DNA from: Xanthobacter tagetidis
Lineage (GTDB): Bacteria > Pseudomonadota > Alphaproteobacteria > Rhizobiales > Xanthobacteraceae
Length of the DNA: 64,000 nt
Assembly (NCBI RefSeq): GCF_003667445.1
Contig: NZ_RCTF01000022.1
Coordinates: forward strand, 32,059 to 96,058
Reading direction: 5' to 3'
Positions 19,901 to 27,197 of the stretch are shown here, piece by piece. The first letter of the stretch is position 1; each line of letters starts with the position of its first letter. A program made the translations under genes and the position numbers. The notes beneath the pieces were generated by a model, which saw only the letters and a list, made by a program, of their open reading frames with translations, ran no database searches and was not told the DNA's origin.

Positions 19901-21129
19901 AGCAGAGCCGCTTCATGGCCGAGGCCTCGCAGGCGCTCGGCGCCACCCACGACCGCATCGACGCGACGCTGAACGCGCGCCGCTCGGCCATCGAGGAAGT
20001 GTCCACCACCATCGCCCGGCGCATCGCCGACATCGACAGCCGCCTGCAGAACTTCCACACCATGCTGGAGGAGACGTTCCGCAACGCACAGGAGCGGGCG
20101 CGGCAGATCACCGGCCTGGTGTCGGAATCCGCCAGCGGCTCGGCGCGCAGCATCGAGAGCCAGTTCGAGCAGGTGCGCGAGGCCGCGGAAGCCGAGCGCG
20201 AGCGCACCGCCGAGGCCCTGCGCGAGGTCCACGCCAGCGCGCTCGCCGACGTGAACCGCCTGTTCGCCGAGAGCGGCGGGCGCTTCACCGCCGTCGCCTC
20301 GGACCTCAAGCAGGCCGCCGAGGACGTGCAGAAGGCGATCGAGCTGGCCCGCGAGGAGATGAAGCGCGGCATCCTGGAGCTGCCTTCCGAGACCGAGGCC
20401 AGCGCCGCCACCATGCGCCGCGCCGTCGCCGAGCAGATCAAGGCGCTCGCCGAGCTGAACGAGATCGTCGCCCGCCAGGGCCAGGCGCTCGACTTGGTGG
20501 AGCAGGATGCCCGCACCGTGGTGCAGGGCATCGCCCGCAGCACCGCCGCCCGCGACGCCGTGGCCCGGGCCCGCGACACCGCCCCGGCCGAGCCGGCCCG
20601 CCGCCCGTCTGCGCCGCAGCGCCGGCCGGAAAGCCAGGACGCGCCGGCCCAGCGGCCGGCGGCCCGCCGCGAGACCGGCGAGGAACGGGACGGCTGGCTC
20701 AACGACCTGCTCGCCCGCGCCAGCGACGACCTCGACGAGGACGACGCCGCGCCCCAGCGCCCGGCCGCCCGCGGCCCGCGCGCCGCCGACGCCTCGCCGC
20801 TCGACAGCCTCGCGGCGGACATCGCCCGCATGGTGGACCACCGCGCCGCGGCGGACGCCTGGGACCGCCAGCAGCGCGGCGAACGCGGCACCTTCACCCG
20901 CCGCCTCTACACCGCGCAGGGGCAGCAGACGTTCGAGGAGCTGCGCCGCAAGTACCGCTCCGACGCCGACTTCCGCGGCGTGGTCGACCGCTACGTGACC
21001 GAGTTCGAGAGCGTGCTCGACGAGGTGTCCGAGGACGAGCGCGGCGCGGCGCTGACCCGCACCTACCTCACCTCCGACACCGGCAAGGTCTACACCATGC
21101 TCGCCCATCTCTCGGGCCGCCTGGACTGA
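16909..21129 (+). CDS. Very large membrane-anchored hendecad-repeat protein, growth-pole-ring (GPR/RgsE)-like
   Basis: A 1406-residue protein. Residues 30-125 are Pro/Arg/Glu-rich and probably disordered. Transmembrane helices lie at about 142-163 and 181-203 with a ~17-residue loop, which puts both ends in the cytoplasm. A long helical region follows. From residue 324 to about 928 it is a continuous array of 11-residue repeats; then come less regular coiled coil, a Pro/Arg-rich linker (~1220-1320) and a conserved-looking helical end (FEELRRKYRSDADFRGVVDRYV). The architecture resembles the apolipoprotein-like growth pole ring protein GPR of Agrobacterium and RgsE of Sinorhizobium, which organise unipolar growth. 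That assignment is inference from layout. The ATG at 16909 was chosen over TTG at 16867. A strong terminator follows. Confidence 0.8.
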   Translation: MKNPKKIQDPTEAALSAIQEALTLELDAAEQPPAPAERAPPEPVHQIERRAEPVAGERPMERPFPQGREGRPRRMARADDAPRGEGRPEQPEGRPEPRRPEGRQGPGRPRLDVAGRAANDDRQTVGQLVGQLQRRGSATPYWWAAGASLGWIILGAAFALVYHRGLMADSGGVQSLGTSPAVLAIFAGIVLPPIAFFAMASIIRRSRELQSIARSMTEVALRLAQPEAIATESVVTVGQAVRREVAAMGDGIERAVARATELESLVRAEVSILERAYEQNEVRIRTLIEELQTERQIIKEETDSLRENITSAEAILSSEVKDVAARINATMLEASDRVTDILAQKGEHITGALARVGDSMIDNLTAKGSELIDRLQITGTDIRQDLAQSGDDLIRLLKERTDDVANNLLGTTTDVAALISTWGDDVNVNIDRLKHGISDTLNDHTARLSEDIGDRVADVNAAMREMGDAWVLDFSTRGGDMVRRIAETGERVAETLSVNGSDLADRIETTGNRIYEAVAVRGESLQQRLQDTGEKIASSLDRSGGQVTAALMEKGDEIASSLTNAGADMTERLSLVAGEVTKAIGTRGSKVTDAFRETADMLVATIGNKGDAIKEMLTSRLKAMEETITVRGNELADRIHHDGSNLARAMQEGVKSFDTTVRVHAPELVDQITHRVNSVNENLRVAVSTLDERLATTTSTVASTMDQRIARIEQTLDQRAQSLTETLATRTVTFSRTIADGTRGATEAVDKSLEQLETFFASRGKALGEVLMDRAENVHRSIGSRAQEIASVLDGRVNRIEELVLGRLEGVATSIEVRGTAMADVLTNRIEGVTSQLRGEAVQVERSLSQLSENVGQSLTTHAEKVAEALGTRLTEIAHLIDDKNGTFLLALERTSHRAVAEITATNTSLKGDVQSIIERLGEANSTFQSAMSSAVGNLGHFSSTFSKQVEAFNTTVTGIGLTAETTASRFDGQVRSLKDLSQGALSEIAGLTDRFEQQSRFMAEASQALGATHDRIDATLNARRSAIEEVSTTIARRIADIDSRLQNFHTMLEETFRNAQERARQITGLVSESASGSARSIESQFEQVREAAEAERERTAEALREVHASALADVNRLFAESGGRFTAVASDLKQAAEDVQKAIELAREEMKRGILELPSETEASAATMRRAVAEQIKALAELNEIVARQGQALDLVEQDARTVVQGIARSTAARDAVARARDTAPAEPARRPSAPQRRPESQDAPAQRPAARRETGEERDGWLNDLLARASDDLDEDDAAPQRPAARGPRAADASPLDSLAADIARMVDHRAAADAWDRQQRGERGTFTRRLYTAQGQQTFEELRRKYRSDADFRGVVDRYVTEFESVLDEVSEDERGAALTRTYLTSDTGKVYTMLAHLSGRLD
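17878..19692 (+). repeat. Array of 55 tandem 33-bp (11-residue) coding repeats
   Basis: Reading in frame from 17878, the protein splits into 55 consecutive 11-residue units without a single inserted or deleted residue. Example units are GSDLADRIETT, GNRIYEAVAVR, GESLQQRLQDT, GEKIASSLDRS and GDEIASSLTNA. Position 1 is often Gly, position 4 is almost always I/L/V/M/F, and position 8 usually is. This is a hendecad pattern, as in apolipoprotein-like amphipathic helices and right-handed coiled coils. The register persists weakly a few units further. Confidence 0.85.
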
Positions 21130-21171
21130 CGGGAGCGACCGCCCCCGTCGCCCCGCCGCCACGGCGCGCCG

Positions 21172-21231
21172 CCGGAGCCGCGCAGCGAGGGTCCCAACCG
21201 GACCCTTCCTGCCCGGCTCCGGTATTTTTTT
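21172..21231 (+). terminator. Strong terminator after the GPR-like gene
   Basis: The outer stem CCGGAGCCG (21172-21180) pairs perfectly with CGGCTCCGG (21214-21222) and is followed by TATTTTTTT. A nested 7-bp hairpin (AGGGTCC/GGACCCT) sits in the loop. It ends 43 bp after the stop codon and separates the gene from the downstream ATPase gene, which therefore needs its own promoter in 21232-21436. Confidence 0.85.
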
Positions 21232-21436
21232 GCCTCCACGCCGCCACGGCGTTTCGGCATGGTGCGTTGCAAAACCGACCGTTGCCCAAAGGCTTCGCCG
21301 CATCCGCTCCAGGCGCGGACCACTGCGTCCCGGACCTTGAAGATATTGACTTTTGCGGCGGCGTCGTCTGTGTTCGAGGCCTGCCGTCGGCGCTCCGGCG
21401 GCCGACATCCCACCGGCCAGCGGGAGCCCCGCCTTC

Positions 21437-22210
21437 ATGAAAACCTATATCTGCGCCGCCTATGCGGGCGGTCAGGGCAAGACGACCCTCGCCCAAATGG
21501 TCTATTCCGCGCTTAGGAAGCGGGAGCTGGCCTACAAGCTCGTCGCCGCGGACTTCACCGACGGCACCGGCCATTCCAAGATCGGCAAGTTCTTCCCCTC
21601 GCGGGTGCTGGAGCTGGGGATCGGCTCCTCGCTCGCCTCCAGCAAGACCGAGAACGACGCCAACGCGCCGCTGCGCTATTGGGACCGCTTCGGCGGGCTG
21701 CTTCTGACCGGCGGCGCGGTGCTCGACATGGGGGCGAACGTGGTGCCGCAGCTGGTGCAGTGGGCGCACCACCGGCGCGTCGCCTACATCATGCAGCAGC
21801 GCAATTCGCCCGAGATCGACCTGTTGGTCATCACCAAGCCCGAGACCCATTCCATCGAGAACGTCGCGACCCTGATCGAGGACGTGGTGGTCGGCGGGGC
21901 GCTGCCTGTGGCCAACGTCATCATCGTGCAGAACGAGGTGGGCGGGACCTTCGAGGGCCAGTCCATGGCGCGCATCCAGAAGGCGGCCACGGGGCGGAAC
22001 CTGCACTTCATCACCATCCCGCGCTGCTCCTCCGAGCTGTGGCCCCATCTGGAGCGCACCTTCACGCCGGTGGAAGACGCGCTGGCGTCCACCGAGAACG
22101 ACCTCGCCGAGAAGTTCGGCATCGAGATCTGGTCCGCTTATGCCGGCCTCATGGACCTGCGCACCTGGGCCGACGAGGTCTACGCCCAGCTCGCGAAGGT
22201 CGGCATCTGA
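21437..22210 (+). CDS. ParA/MinD-like P-loop ATPase, unassigned
   Basis: A 257-residue P-loop protein. MKTYICAAYAGGQGKTTLAQMV is an N-terminal Walker A (GGQGKTT, residues 11-17) in the position seen in ParA/MinD/CobQ proteins, but the signature lysine of the deviant Walker A is replaced (YAGGQGKT). GGAVLDMGANVVPQLVQW resembles the Walker B/switch segment, and LLVITKPETHSIENVATLIE the specificity region. The substrate is unknown. It lies 307 bp after the GPR-like gene on the same strand, beyond a terminator. A role in positioning polar or envelope proteins is only a guess. The ATG at 21437 gives the normal P-loop position. Confidence 0.8.
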   Translation: MKTYICAAYAGGQGKTTLAQMVYSALRKRELAYKLVAADFTDGTGHSKIGKFFPSRVLELGIGSSLASSKTENDANAPLRYWDRFGGLLLTGGAVLDMGANVVPQLVQWAHHRRVAYIMQQRNSPEIDLLVITKPETHSIENVATLIEDVVVGGALPVANVIIVQNEVGGTFEGQSMARIQKAATGRNLHFITIPRCSSELWPHLERTFTPVEDALASTENDLAEKFGIEIWSAYAGLMDLRTWADEVYAQLAKVGI

Positions 22211-22303
22211 GACGCAGCGCTGCCCGCTCCCGGCCGACAAGCGGACAGCGGGCAGAGAGCCGGGTCATGACAGCAAGAGGCCGCGACCCAGGCGGTGCCG
22301 AAG

Positions 22304-22436
22304 CCCTCTCCCGCTTGCGGGGGAGGGCTGGGAGGGGGCACGACCAGGCGCGGCTTTCCCGGCGCGGCCTCCGGTGCACGGCACGCCCCATCTGCGGGCC
22401 GCCCCCACCCGCCCTCCCCCGCAAGCGGGAGAAGGG
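22304..22436. repeat. Large imperfect palindromic intergenic element
   Basis: The left end CCCTCTCCCGCTTGCGGG (22304 on) and right end CCCGCAAGCGGGAGAAGGG (to 22436) are inverted copies, each also a small hairpin, around an ~85-bp GC-rich core. It lies in the 344-bp spacer between the convergent ATPase and lipoprotein genes, outside any gene. Elements with CTCTCCCGCTTGCGGG-type ends are common in Rhizobiales genomes; this differs in sequence from the repeats at 16026 and 47708. Confidence 0.75.
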
Positions 22437-22554
22437 GCGCGAACGACGGGGCCGTCGCGAGCTTCATGTCACGATTGAGGGCGACCTCTGCCTCGAAGGC
22501 CACGGCAATCCGTGCGCTTCCGATTGGGAGCGCCGTCCGCGGGTCGCGCGCCGC

Positions 22555-23175
22555 TCAGAACCGGCGGGAGGCCCAGCGCACCAGCGCCACCAGCACCTGG
22601 TCCGTCGCCTGGTCGAGTGCCAGCGTCACCACCTCGCCGGAGGTGCCGGCGGCCGGCACGCGGGCCTTGAACACTTCGGCAGCGAGGATCCGGCCCGATT
22701 GGGCGCCGATCAGCTTGGCGGACAGTTCCACCACCGCCATCGGTCCCTCGGGGGTGATGCGCAGGCCGAAGGAGCGCACGTCCGTCACCAGGAGATAGTC
22801 GGCGTTAACGCCGTCGCCGGGGCGCGCCACGCGCTTCAGCTTGCTGCCGTTCTCGAACGCCTGGATGGTTCGCGCCTGGAGCAGCGCCGGCAGGCGGTCG
22901 CTCCACTGGGCGTCGGAGAGGTAGGTCACCTGGCCGCCGCCCGGCTCCACCACGATCTTGTCGGTGTCGAGCACCGCGAGCGCTACCGGCACCGCCACCA
23001 CCAGCTGACCGCTGCCGCCGCCCGTGGCCTGGAAGCTGCCGGGCGCGGTGAGGTTGTAGGTTGGCACCGGCGAGGCGCCGCAGGCGGCAAGACCGAAAGC
23101 GAGCACAAGGCCAAAAGCGATGCGCGCCGCGCTCGCCATGAGGCCGGTGGGTCTCGTCAGCATGGAAGGGGTCAT
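22555..23175 (-). CDS. ABC-type lipid transport auxiliary lipoprotein (PqiC-like)
   Basis: A 206-residue lipoprotein. After a hydrophobic signal (FGLVLAFGLAAC) the lipobox ends in Cys at about residue 32. The domain has YLSDAQWSDRLPALLQARTIQAFE and LLVTDVRSFGLRI, typical of the PqiC/ABC-trans-aux family that works in the outer membrane with MCE proteins. It starts 8 bp after the MlaD-like gene and is the last gene of the four-gene Mla-type operon. Confidence 0.88.
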   Translation of the reverse strand: MTPSMLTRPTGLMASAARIAFGLVLAFGLAACGASPVPTYNLTAPGSFQATGGGSGQLVVAVPVALAVLDTDKIVVEPGGGQVTYLSDAQWSDRLPALLQARTIQAFENGSKLKRVARPGDGVNADYLLVTDVRSFGLRITPEGPMAVVELSAKLIGAQSGRILAAEVFKARVPAAGTSGEVVTLALDQATDQVLVALVRWASRRF

Positions 23176-23182
23176 GCGCCGC

Positions 23183-24109
23183 TCACCGCCTGTACTGGGG
23201 AATGGCGCCGCTGCCGCCGCCGTAAAGTAGCCGCTGGGGATTGCGCTCCAGGCTCTTCAGAACCCGGTCGATCTCGCTCAGGGTGCGCCGGCCGTCGGTG
23301 GCGAGCGCCTCGTACTGGCGCAGGCCCGGGCCGGTGAAGCGGCTGATCTCCTGGGTCAGCAGCGCGGTGCGCTGGTCGAGATTCTCGGCCAGCTTGCGCA
23401 CCGAGGTCGCGGCGTCCGTGGCCTGGGACAGCAGCCCGTCCTTGTCCTCGGCGGCGTGCTGCAGGCTCACCACCACCTTGTCCACCTTGCCGGCGATGTC
23501 GTTGAGCTGCGTGGAGAGCTGGTTCGCCTGCTCGATCAGGCTCTTCACGTCCTCGGACTTGTCGGCGAGCGTCTTGGAGAACAGCTCGACGCTGGCGATG
23601 ATGGAGCGCACCTGATCGGGGTTCACCGCGTCGAGCACGCTCTCGATCTTGCGCGCGACGCCCTGCGCCGTGTTGATCAGGCCGCTCATGCCGGCGCCGC
23701 TGTCGGCGATGATGAGCGGATAGCCGTCCTTGGCCATGGGCAGCGGCGGGGCGTCGGGCCGGCCGCCGCGGATCGACACCGCGACGATGCCCGTGAGGCC
23801 CTGGGATTCGAGGCCCGCGCGGGCGTCGGAGAGAACCGGCACGTCGTTGCGGATGCCGACGCGCACCTTCACCTGGCCGGGCTGGCCGGGCACGAGGTCG
23901 AGATAGGTCACCTGGCCGACCGGAATGCCGTTGAACAGCACCGAATTGCCCTGGCGCAGGCCGGCGACCGAGCCATCGAAGACGATCTCGTACTGCTTGC
24001 GGGCGGTGGAATCCTGAGGGCCCGCGAACCAGTAGACGAAGCCGAACGCCGCCGCGATGACCGCGAGCGTGAAGGCTCCGATGACGGTATAGTTCGCCCG
24101 CGTCTCCAT
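23183..24109 (-). CDS. mlaD: MlaD/MCE-family substrate-binding protein
   Basis: A 308-residue protein with one N-terminal transmembrane helix (YTVIGAFTLAVIAAAFGFVYWFAG) and an MCE domain (YEIVFDGSVAGLRQGNSVLFNGIPVGQV, GLTGIVAVSI). A long helical tail rich in SxxxLAxxLDxR-type repeats follows. MCE hexamers form the periplasmic lipid channel of Mla transporters. It is longer than E. coli MlaD (about 183 aa), as usual for alphaproteobacteria. The ATG at 24109 lies 28 bp after the ATPase gene. Confidence 0.92.
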   Translation of the reverse strand: METRANYTVIGAFTLAVIAAAFGFVYWFAGPQDSTARKQYEIVFDGSVAGLRQGNSVLFNGIPVGQVTYLDLVPGQPGQVKVRVGIRNDVPVLSDARAGLESQGLTGIVAVSIRGGRPDAPPLPMAKDGYPLIIADSGAGMSGLINTAQGVARKIESVLDAVNPDQVRSIIASVELFSKTLADKSEDVKSLIEQANQLSTQLNDIAGKVDKVVVSLQHAAEDKDGLLSQATDAATSVRKLAENLDQRTALLTQEISRFTGPGLRQYEALATDGRRTLSEIDRVLKSLERNPQRLLYGGGSGAIPQYRR

Positions 24110-24137
24110 CTATTCCTTCCGCTCTCCCCGCCGTGAT

Positions 24138-24935
24138 CTATCCGTGGGACTGCTGGACCGCCCGGGCCCGGGTACCGTGGAAATACTGCTTCAGCCAGGG
24201 ATGGGTCGCCGCCATCATGGTCTCGATCGTGCCCTCGGCGATCACCTTGCCGTCGCCCAGCGCCGCGATCCGGTCGCAGACCGTGTGCAGGCTGTCGAGA
24301 TCGTGCGTTACCATGAAAACGGTCAGTCCCAAAGTCTGCTGCAAGGTCCGGATCAGTTCGTCGAAGTCGCCCGCGCCGATCGGGTCGAGGCCCGAAGTCG
24401 GTTCATCCAGAAAGAGAATCTCGGGATCAAGCGCGAGCGAGCGCGCGAGCGCCGCGCGCTTGATCATGCCACCGGAAAGCTCAGAGGGTAGCTTTTCGGC
24501 AACATCGCACTTGAGCCCCACCATCTCGATCTTGGTGTAGGCGATCTCGTCCAGCAGGCGCTGGGACAAATGCAGCGTCTCGCGCAGAGGAAACTGGATA
24601 TTCTGTCGCACCGTCAGAGACGAGAACAGGGCGCCCTGCTGGAACAGCACGCCCCAGCGCCGCTCCAGCGCCGAACGCTCCTTCTCGCTCAGGTCGTCGA
24701 GATTCTCGCCGAATACCTCGACGGTGCCTGAACGCTTCGGCACGAGGCCGAGGATGGTGCGCGTCAGCACCGACTTGCCACCGCCGGACGTGCCCACGAA
24801 GCCCAGGATCTCGCCGCGATACACATTGAGATTGAGGTGGTTGAGGATCAGCTTGTCGCCGAACCCCACCACCAGGTCGCGCACCTTGATGATGGCGTCC
24901 TTCACGGGGGCTTGGCTTTCAACACGTGCGTCCAT
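24138..24935 (-). CDS. mlaF: Mla-type ABC transporter ATP-binding protein
   Basis: A 265-residue ABC ATPase. The Walker A is GTSGGGKSVL, the signature LSGGMIKRAALARSLALDPEILFLDEPTSGLDP is in a form typical of MlaF, and the H-loop VTHDLDSL follows. It powers phospholipid movement between inner and outer membrane with the permease and MCE protein. It begins 6 bp after the permease gene stop. Confidence 0.94.
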   Translation of the reverse strand: MDARVESQAPVKDAIIKVRDLVVGFGDKLILNHLNLNVYRGEILGFVGTSGGGKSVLTRTILGLVPKRSGTVEVFGENLDDLSEKERSALERRWGVLFQQGALFSSLTVRQNIQFPLRETLHLSQRLLDEIAYTKIEMVGLKCDVAEKLPSELSGGMIKRAALARSLALDPEILFLDEPTSGLDPIGAGDFDELIRTLQQTLGLTVFMVTHDLDSLHTVCDRIAALGDGKVIAEGTIETMMAATHPWLKQYFHGTRARAVQQSHG

Positions 24936-24941
24936 GCGGCC

Positions 24942-26072
24942 TCACATGTCGATCGCGGCGAAGAACATGGCGAACACGCCGTCCATGACGATCACCAGGA
25001 AGATCGCCTTCACCACCGAGGCGGTGGTGTGCTCGCCGAGCGATTCCGCGCTGCCGCCCACCCGCATGCCCTCCATGCAGGCGACGATGCCGATGGTAGC
25101 GGCCATGAAGGGCGCCTTGTACATGCCGACCTTGAACTGGTCGAGGGTGATCGCCTGTTTCAGGCGGTCGAGGAACACCTCTGGGGTGATCCCGCCATAG
25201 CCCCACGACACGATGCCGGCGCCGAAGATCGCCGCCATGGACCCGAGGAAGGTGAGCAGCGGCAAAGCGATGATCAGCGCCATCAGGCGCGGCACCACCA
25301 GCACCTCGATGGGGTCGAAGCCCATCACCCGGAGCGCGTCGATCTCCTCGCGCATGCGCATGGAGCCGAGTTCGGCGGTATAGGCCGATCCGGAGCGGCC
25401 GGCGATCATGATGGCGACGATGAGCACGCCGAGTTCGCGCAGCACCAGCACGCCGACCATGTCGACCACGTAGATGTCGGCACCGAAGCGGCGGAAGTTG
25501 AAGATGCCCTGCTGCGCCAGGATGCAGCCGATGAGGAAGGTGATGAGCAGGATGATGGGCACGGCGCGGAAGCCGACCCGGTCGAGCTGGTTCACCATCG
25601 ACGTGAAGCGGAAGGTGTGCGGCCGCAGCATCACGCGCCCGAAGGCGGTCACCGTCGCGCCCACGAAGTTGAGCAGCGCCAGCGCGTCCTGGCCCACATG
25701 GACCATCTCGCGGCCGAGCCGCTCCAGCACCGCTTCGTGGCGGCGGACCGGCGGCGGCGGCTCGTGGCCGGTGCGCTCGATCTCCGCCATCAGGACGGTG
25801 TAGCGCTGCGACAGGCCGACCACGCGCGGCTCGACGCCGGCCTTGGTCCAGGCGCGCTTCAGCCGCTCCAGCAGCAGCGCGCCGAAAGTGTCCATGCGCT
25901 CGACGCCGGCGAGGTCGATCTCCACGACGCCCTTCGGGGTGCGGTAGTCATGAACCGTCTGATCCACAGCCGATTCGAGGTCGTCGGCATGGTCGAAGGT
26001 CCACGCGCCGCGCCCGGCGACCGTGAGACGGTCGTCCTGGGTCCGCACCGAGATCAGGCCGGCATCGGGCAA
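24942..26072 (-). CDS. mlaE: MlaE-family ABC permease fused to an N-terminal STAS-like domain
   Basis: A 376-residue protein. Residues 1 to about 110 resemble a STAS/MlaB domain (GVVEIDLAGVERMDTFGALLLERLKRA). The rest is the MlaE permease, with helices including RVGFRAVPIILLITFLIG, GVLVLRELGVLIVAIMIAGRSGSAYTAELGSM and a C-terminal pair. The fusion supplies the MlaB role in the same chain. The start is TTG at 26072 with GGGAGGGG 6 nt upstream. It is the first gene of the operon mlaE-mlaF-mlaD-lipoprotein. Confidence 0.93.
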   Translation of the reverse strand: MPDAGLISVRTQDDRLTVAGRGAWTFDHADDLESAVDQTVHDYRTPKGVVEIDLAGVERMDTFGALLLERLKRAWTKAGVEPRVVGLSQRYTVLMAEIERTGHEPPPPVRRHEAVLERLGREMVHVGQDALALLNFVGATVTAFGRVMLRPHTFRFTSMVNQLDRVGFRAVPIILLITFLIGCILAQQGIFNFRRFGADIYVVDMVGVLVLRELGVLIVAIMIAGRSGSAYTAELGSMRMREEIDALRVMGFDPIEVLVVPRLMALIIALPLLTFLGSMAAIFGAGIVSWGYGGITPEVFLDRLKQAITLDQFKVGMYKAPFMAATIGIVACMEGMRVGGSAESLGEHTTASVVKAIFLVIVMDGVFAMFFAAIDM

Positions 26073-26207
26073 GTCGCCCCTCCCTTGATCGCCCAGCGCT
26101 TGAGCAAGCCCCCTCCCCTAGCACATACTCGGCCTGTTGCGCTGCGTCGAGACGCGCGGCTGCGAACGCATCCCTCCCCAGCCGCCCAGGCTCATGAAAT
26201 CGCCCCT

Positions 26208-27197
26208 ATGATTAACGCCCGGCCGAAGCTCACCGTGCGCGTCGAGCGCTTCCCCATCCGCGGCAGCTTCACCATCGCCCGCGGGTCGAAGACGGAGGCG
26301 GCGGTGGTGGTGGCCGAGATCGCGGCGGGCGGCCATGTGGGGCGCGGGGAATGCGTGCCCTATGCCCGCTATGGCGAGAGCGTGGAGGGGGTCGCCGCGC
26401 TGGTCGCCGCACTCGAAGGCGAGATCGCGTCCGGCCTCGACCGCCAGGGGCTCCAGGCACGCCTGCCCGCCGGCGCGGCGCGCAACGCGCTCGACTGCGC
26501 GCTGTGGGACCTGGAGGCGAAGGCGGCCGGGCACTCCGTCGCCGAGCTGATCGGCCTGCCCGCGCCGCAGCCGCGCCTCACCTGCTACACGCTGAGCCTC
26601 GACACGCCGCAGGCCATGGCGGCGGCAGCCGCCGCGGCCGGCCGGCCGCTGCTGAAGCTCAAGCTCGGCGCGCCGGGTGACGAAGGGCGCCTCAAGGCGA
26701 TCCGCGCCGCGGTGCCGGATGCGCGCCTGGTGGTGGACGCCAACGAGGGCTGGACCGCGGACATCCTGCCGCGGATGATGGACGCCTGCGCCGCCGCCGG
26801 GGTCGAGCTGATCGAGCAGCCGCTGCCGGCGGACGACGACGCCGCGCTGGCGCGGGCGCCCCGCCCCGTTCCGGTCTGCGCCGACGAGAGCGTGCACGAC
26901 CGCGCCGGCCTCGCGGCGCTGCGGGACCGCTACGACGCCATCAACATCAAGCTCGACAAGGCCGGCGGCCTCACCGAGGCCATGGCGCTGGCGGATGCGG
27001 CCGAGCGGGAGGGATTCTTCCTCATGGTGGGCTGCATGTTGGCGACCTCGCTCGCCATGGCGCCGGCCATGCTGGTGGCGCAGCGCGCCCGCATCGTCGA
27101 CCTGGACGGCCCGCTGCTGCTCGCCCGCGACCGGGAGCCGGGGCTCGCCTATGAGGGTGCGCTCGCCTTTCCCCCCGCCCCCGAGCTGTGGGGCTGA
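26208..27197 (+). CDS. Dipeptide (L-Ala-D/L-Glu) epimerase, enolase superfamily
   Basis: A 329-residue TIM-barrel enzyme. Catalytic residues are visible: KLKLG (Lys general base), VVDANEGW, LIEQPLP and CADES (metal ligands), INIKLDKAGGL (second Lys) and the end motif VGCMLATSLAMAPA. This pattern fits Ala-Glu epimerases of murein peptide recycling. The ATG at 26208 gives the normal N-terminus (MINARPKLTVRVERFPI). Its last 49 bp overlap the 3' end of the opposing MFS gene. Confidence 0.9.
   Translation: MINARPKLTVRVERFPIRGSFTIARGSKTEAAVVVAEIAAGGHVGRGECVPYARYGESVEGVAALVAALEGEIASGLDRQGLQARLPAGAARNALDCALWDLEAKAAGHSVAELIGLPAPQPRLTCYTLSLDTPQAMAAAAAAAGRPLLKLKLGAPGDEGRLKAIRAAVPDARLVVDANEGWTADILPRMMDACAAAGVELIEQPLPADDDAALARAPRPVPVCADESVHDRAGLAALRDRYDAINIKLDKAGGLTEAMALADAAEREGFFLMVGCMLATSLAMAPAMLVAQRARIVDLDGPLLLARDREPGLAYEGALAFPPAPELWG

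Noticed and set aside
16738..21438. A 1566-codon open reading on the minus strand
   Set aside because: It is antisense to the hendecad-repeat gene; its length comes from GC-rich third positions, and the translation is low-complexity His/Val/Gly/Asp without domains or a ribosome site.
24837..26207. In-frame extension upstream of the dipeptide epimerase
   Set aside because: It overprints mlaE in antisense. The epimerase homology and start begin at 26208.
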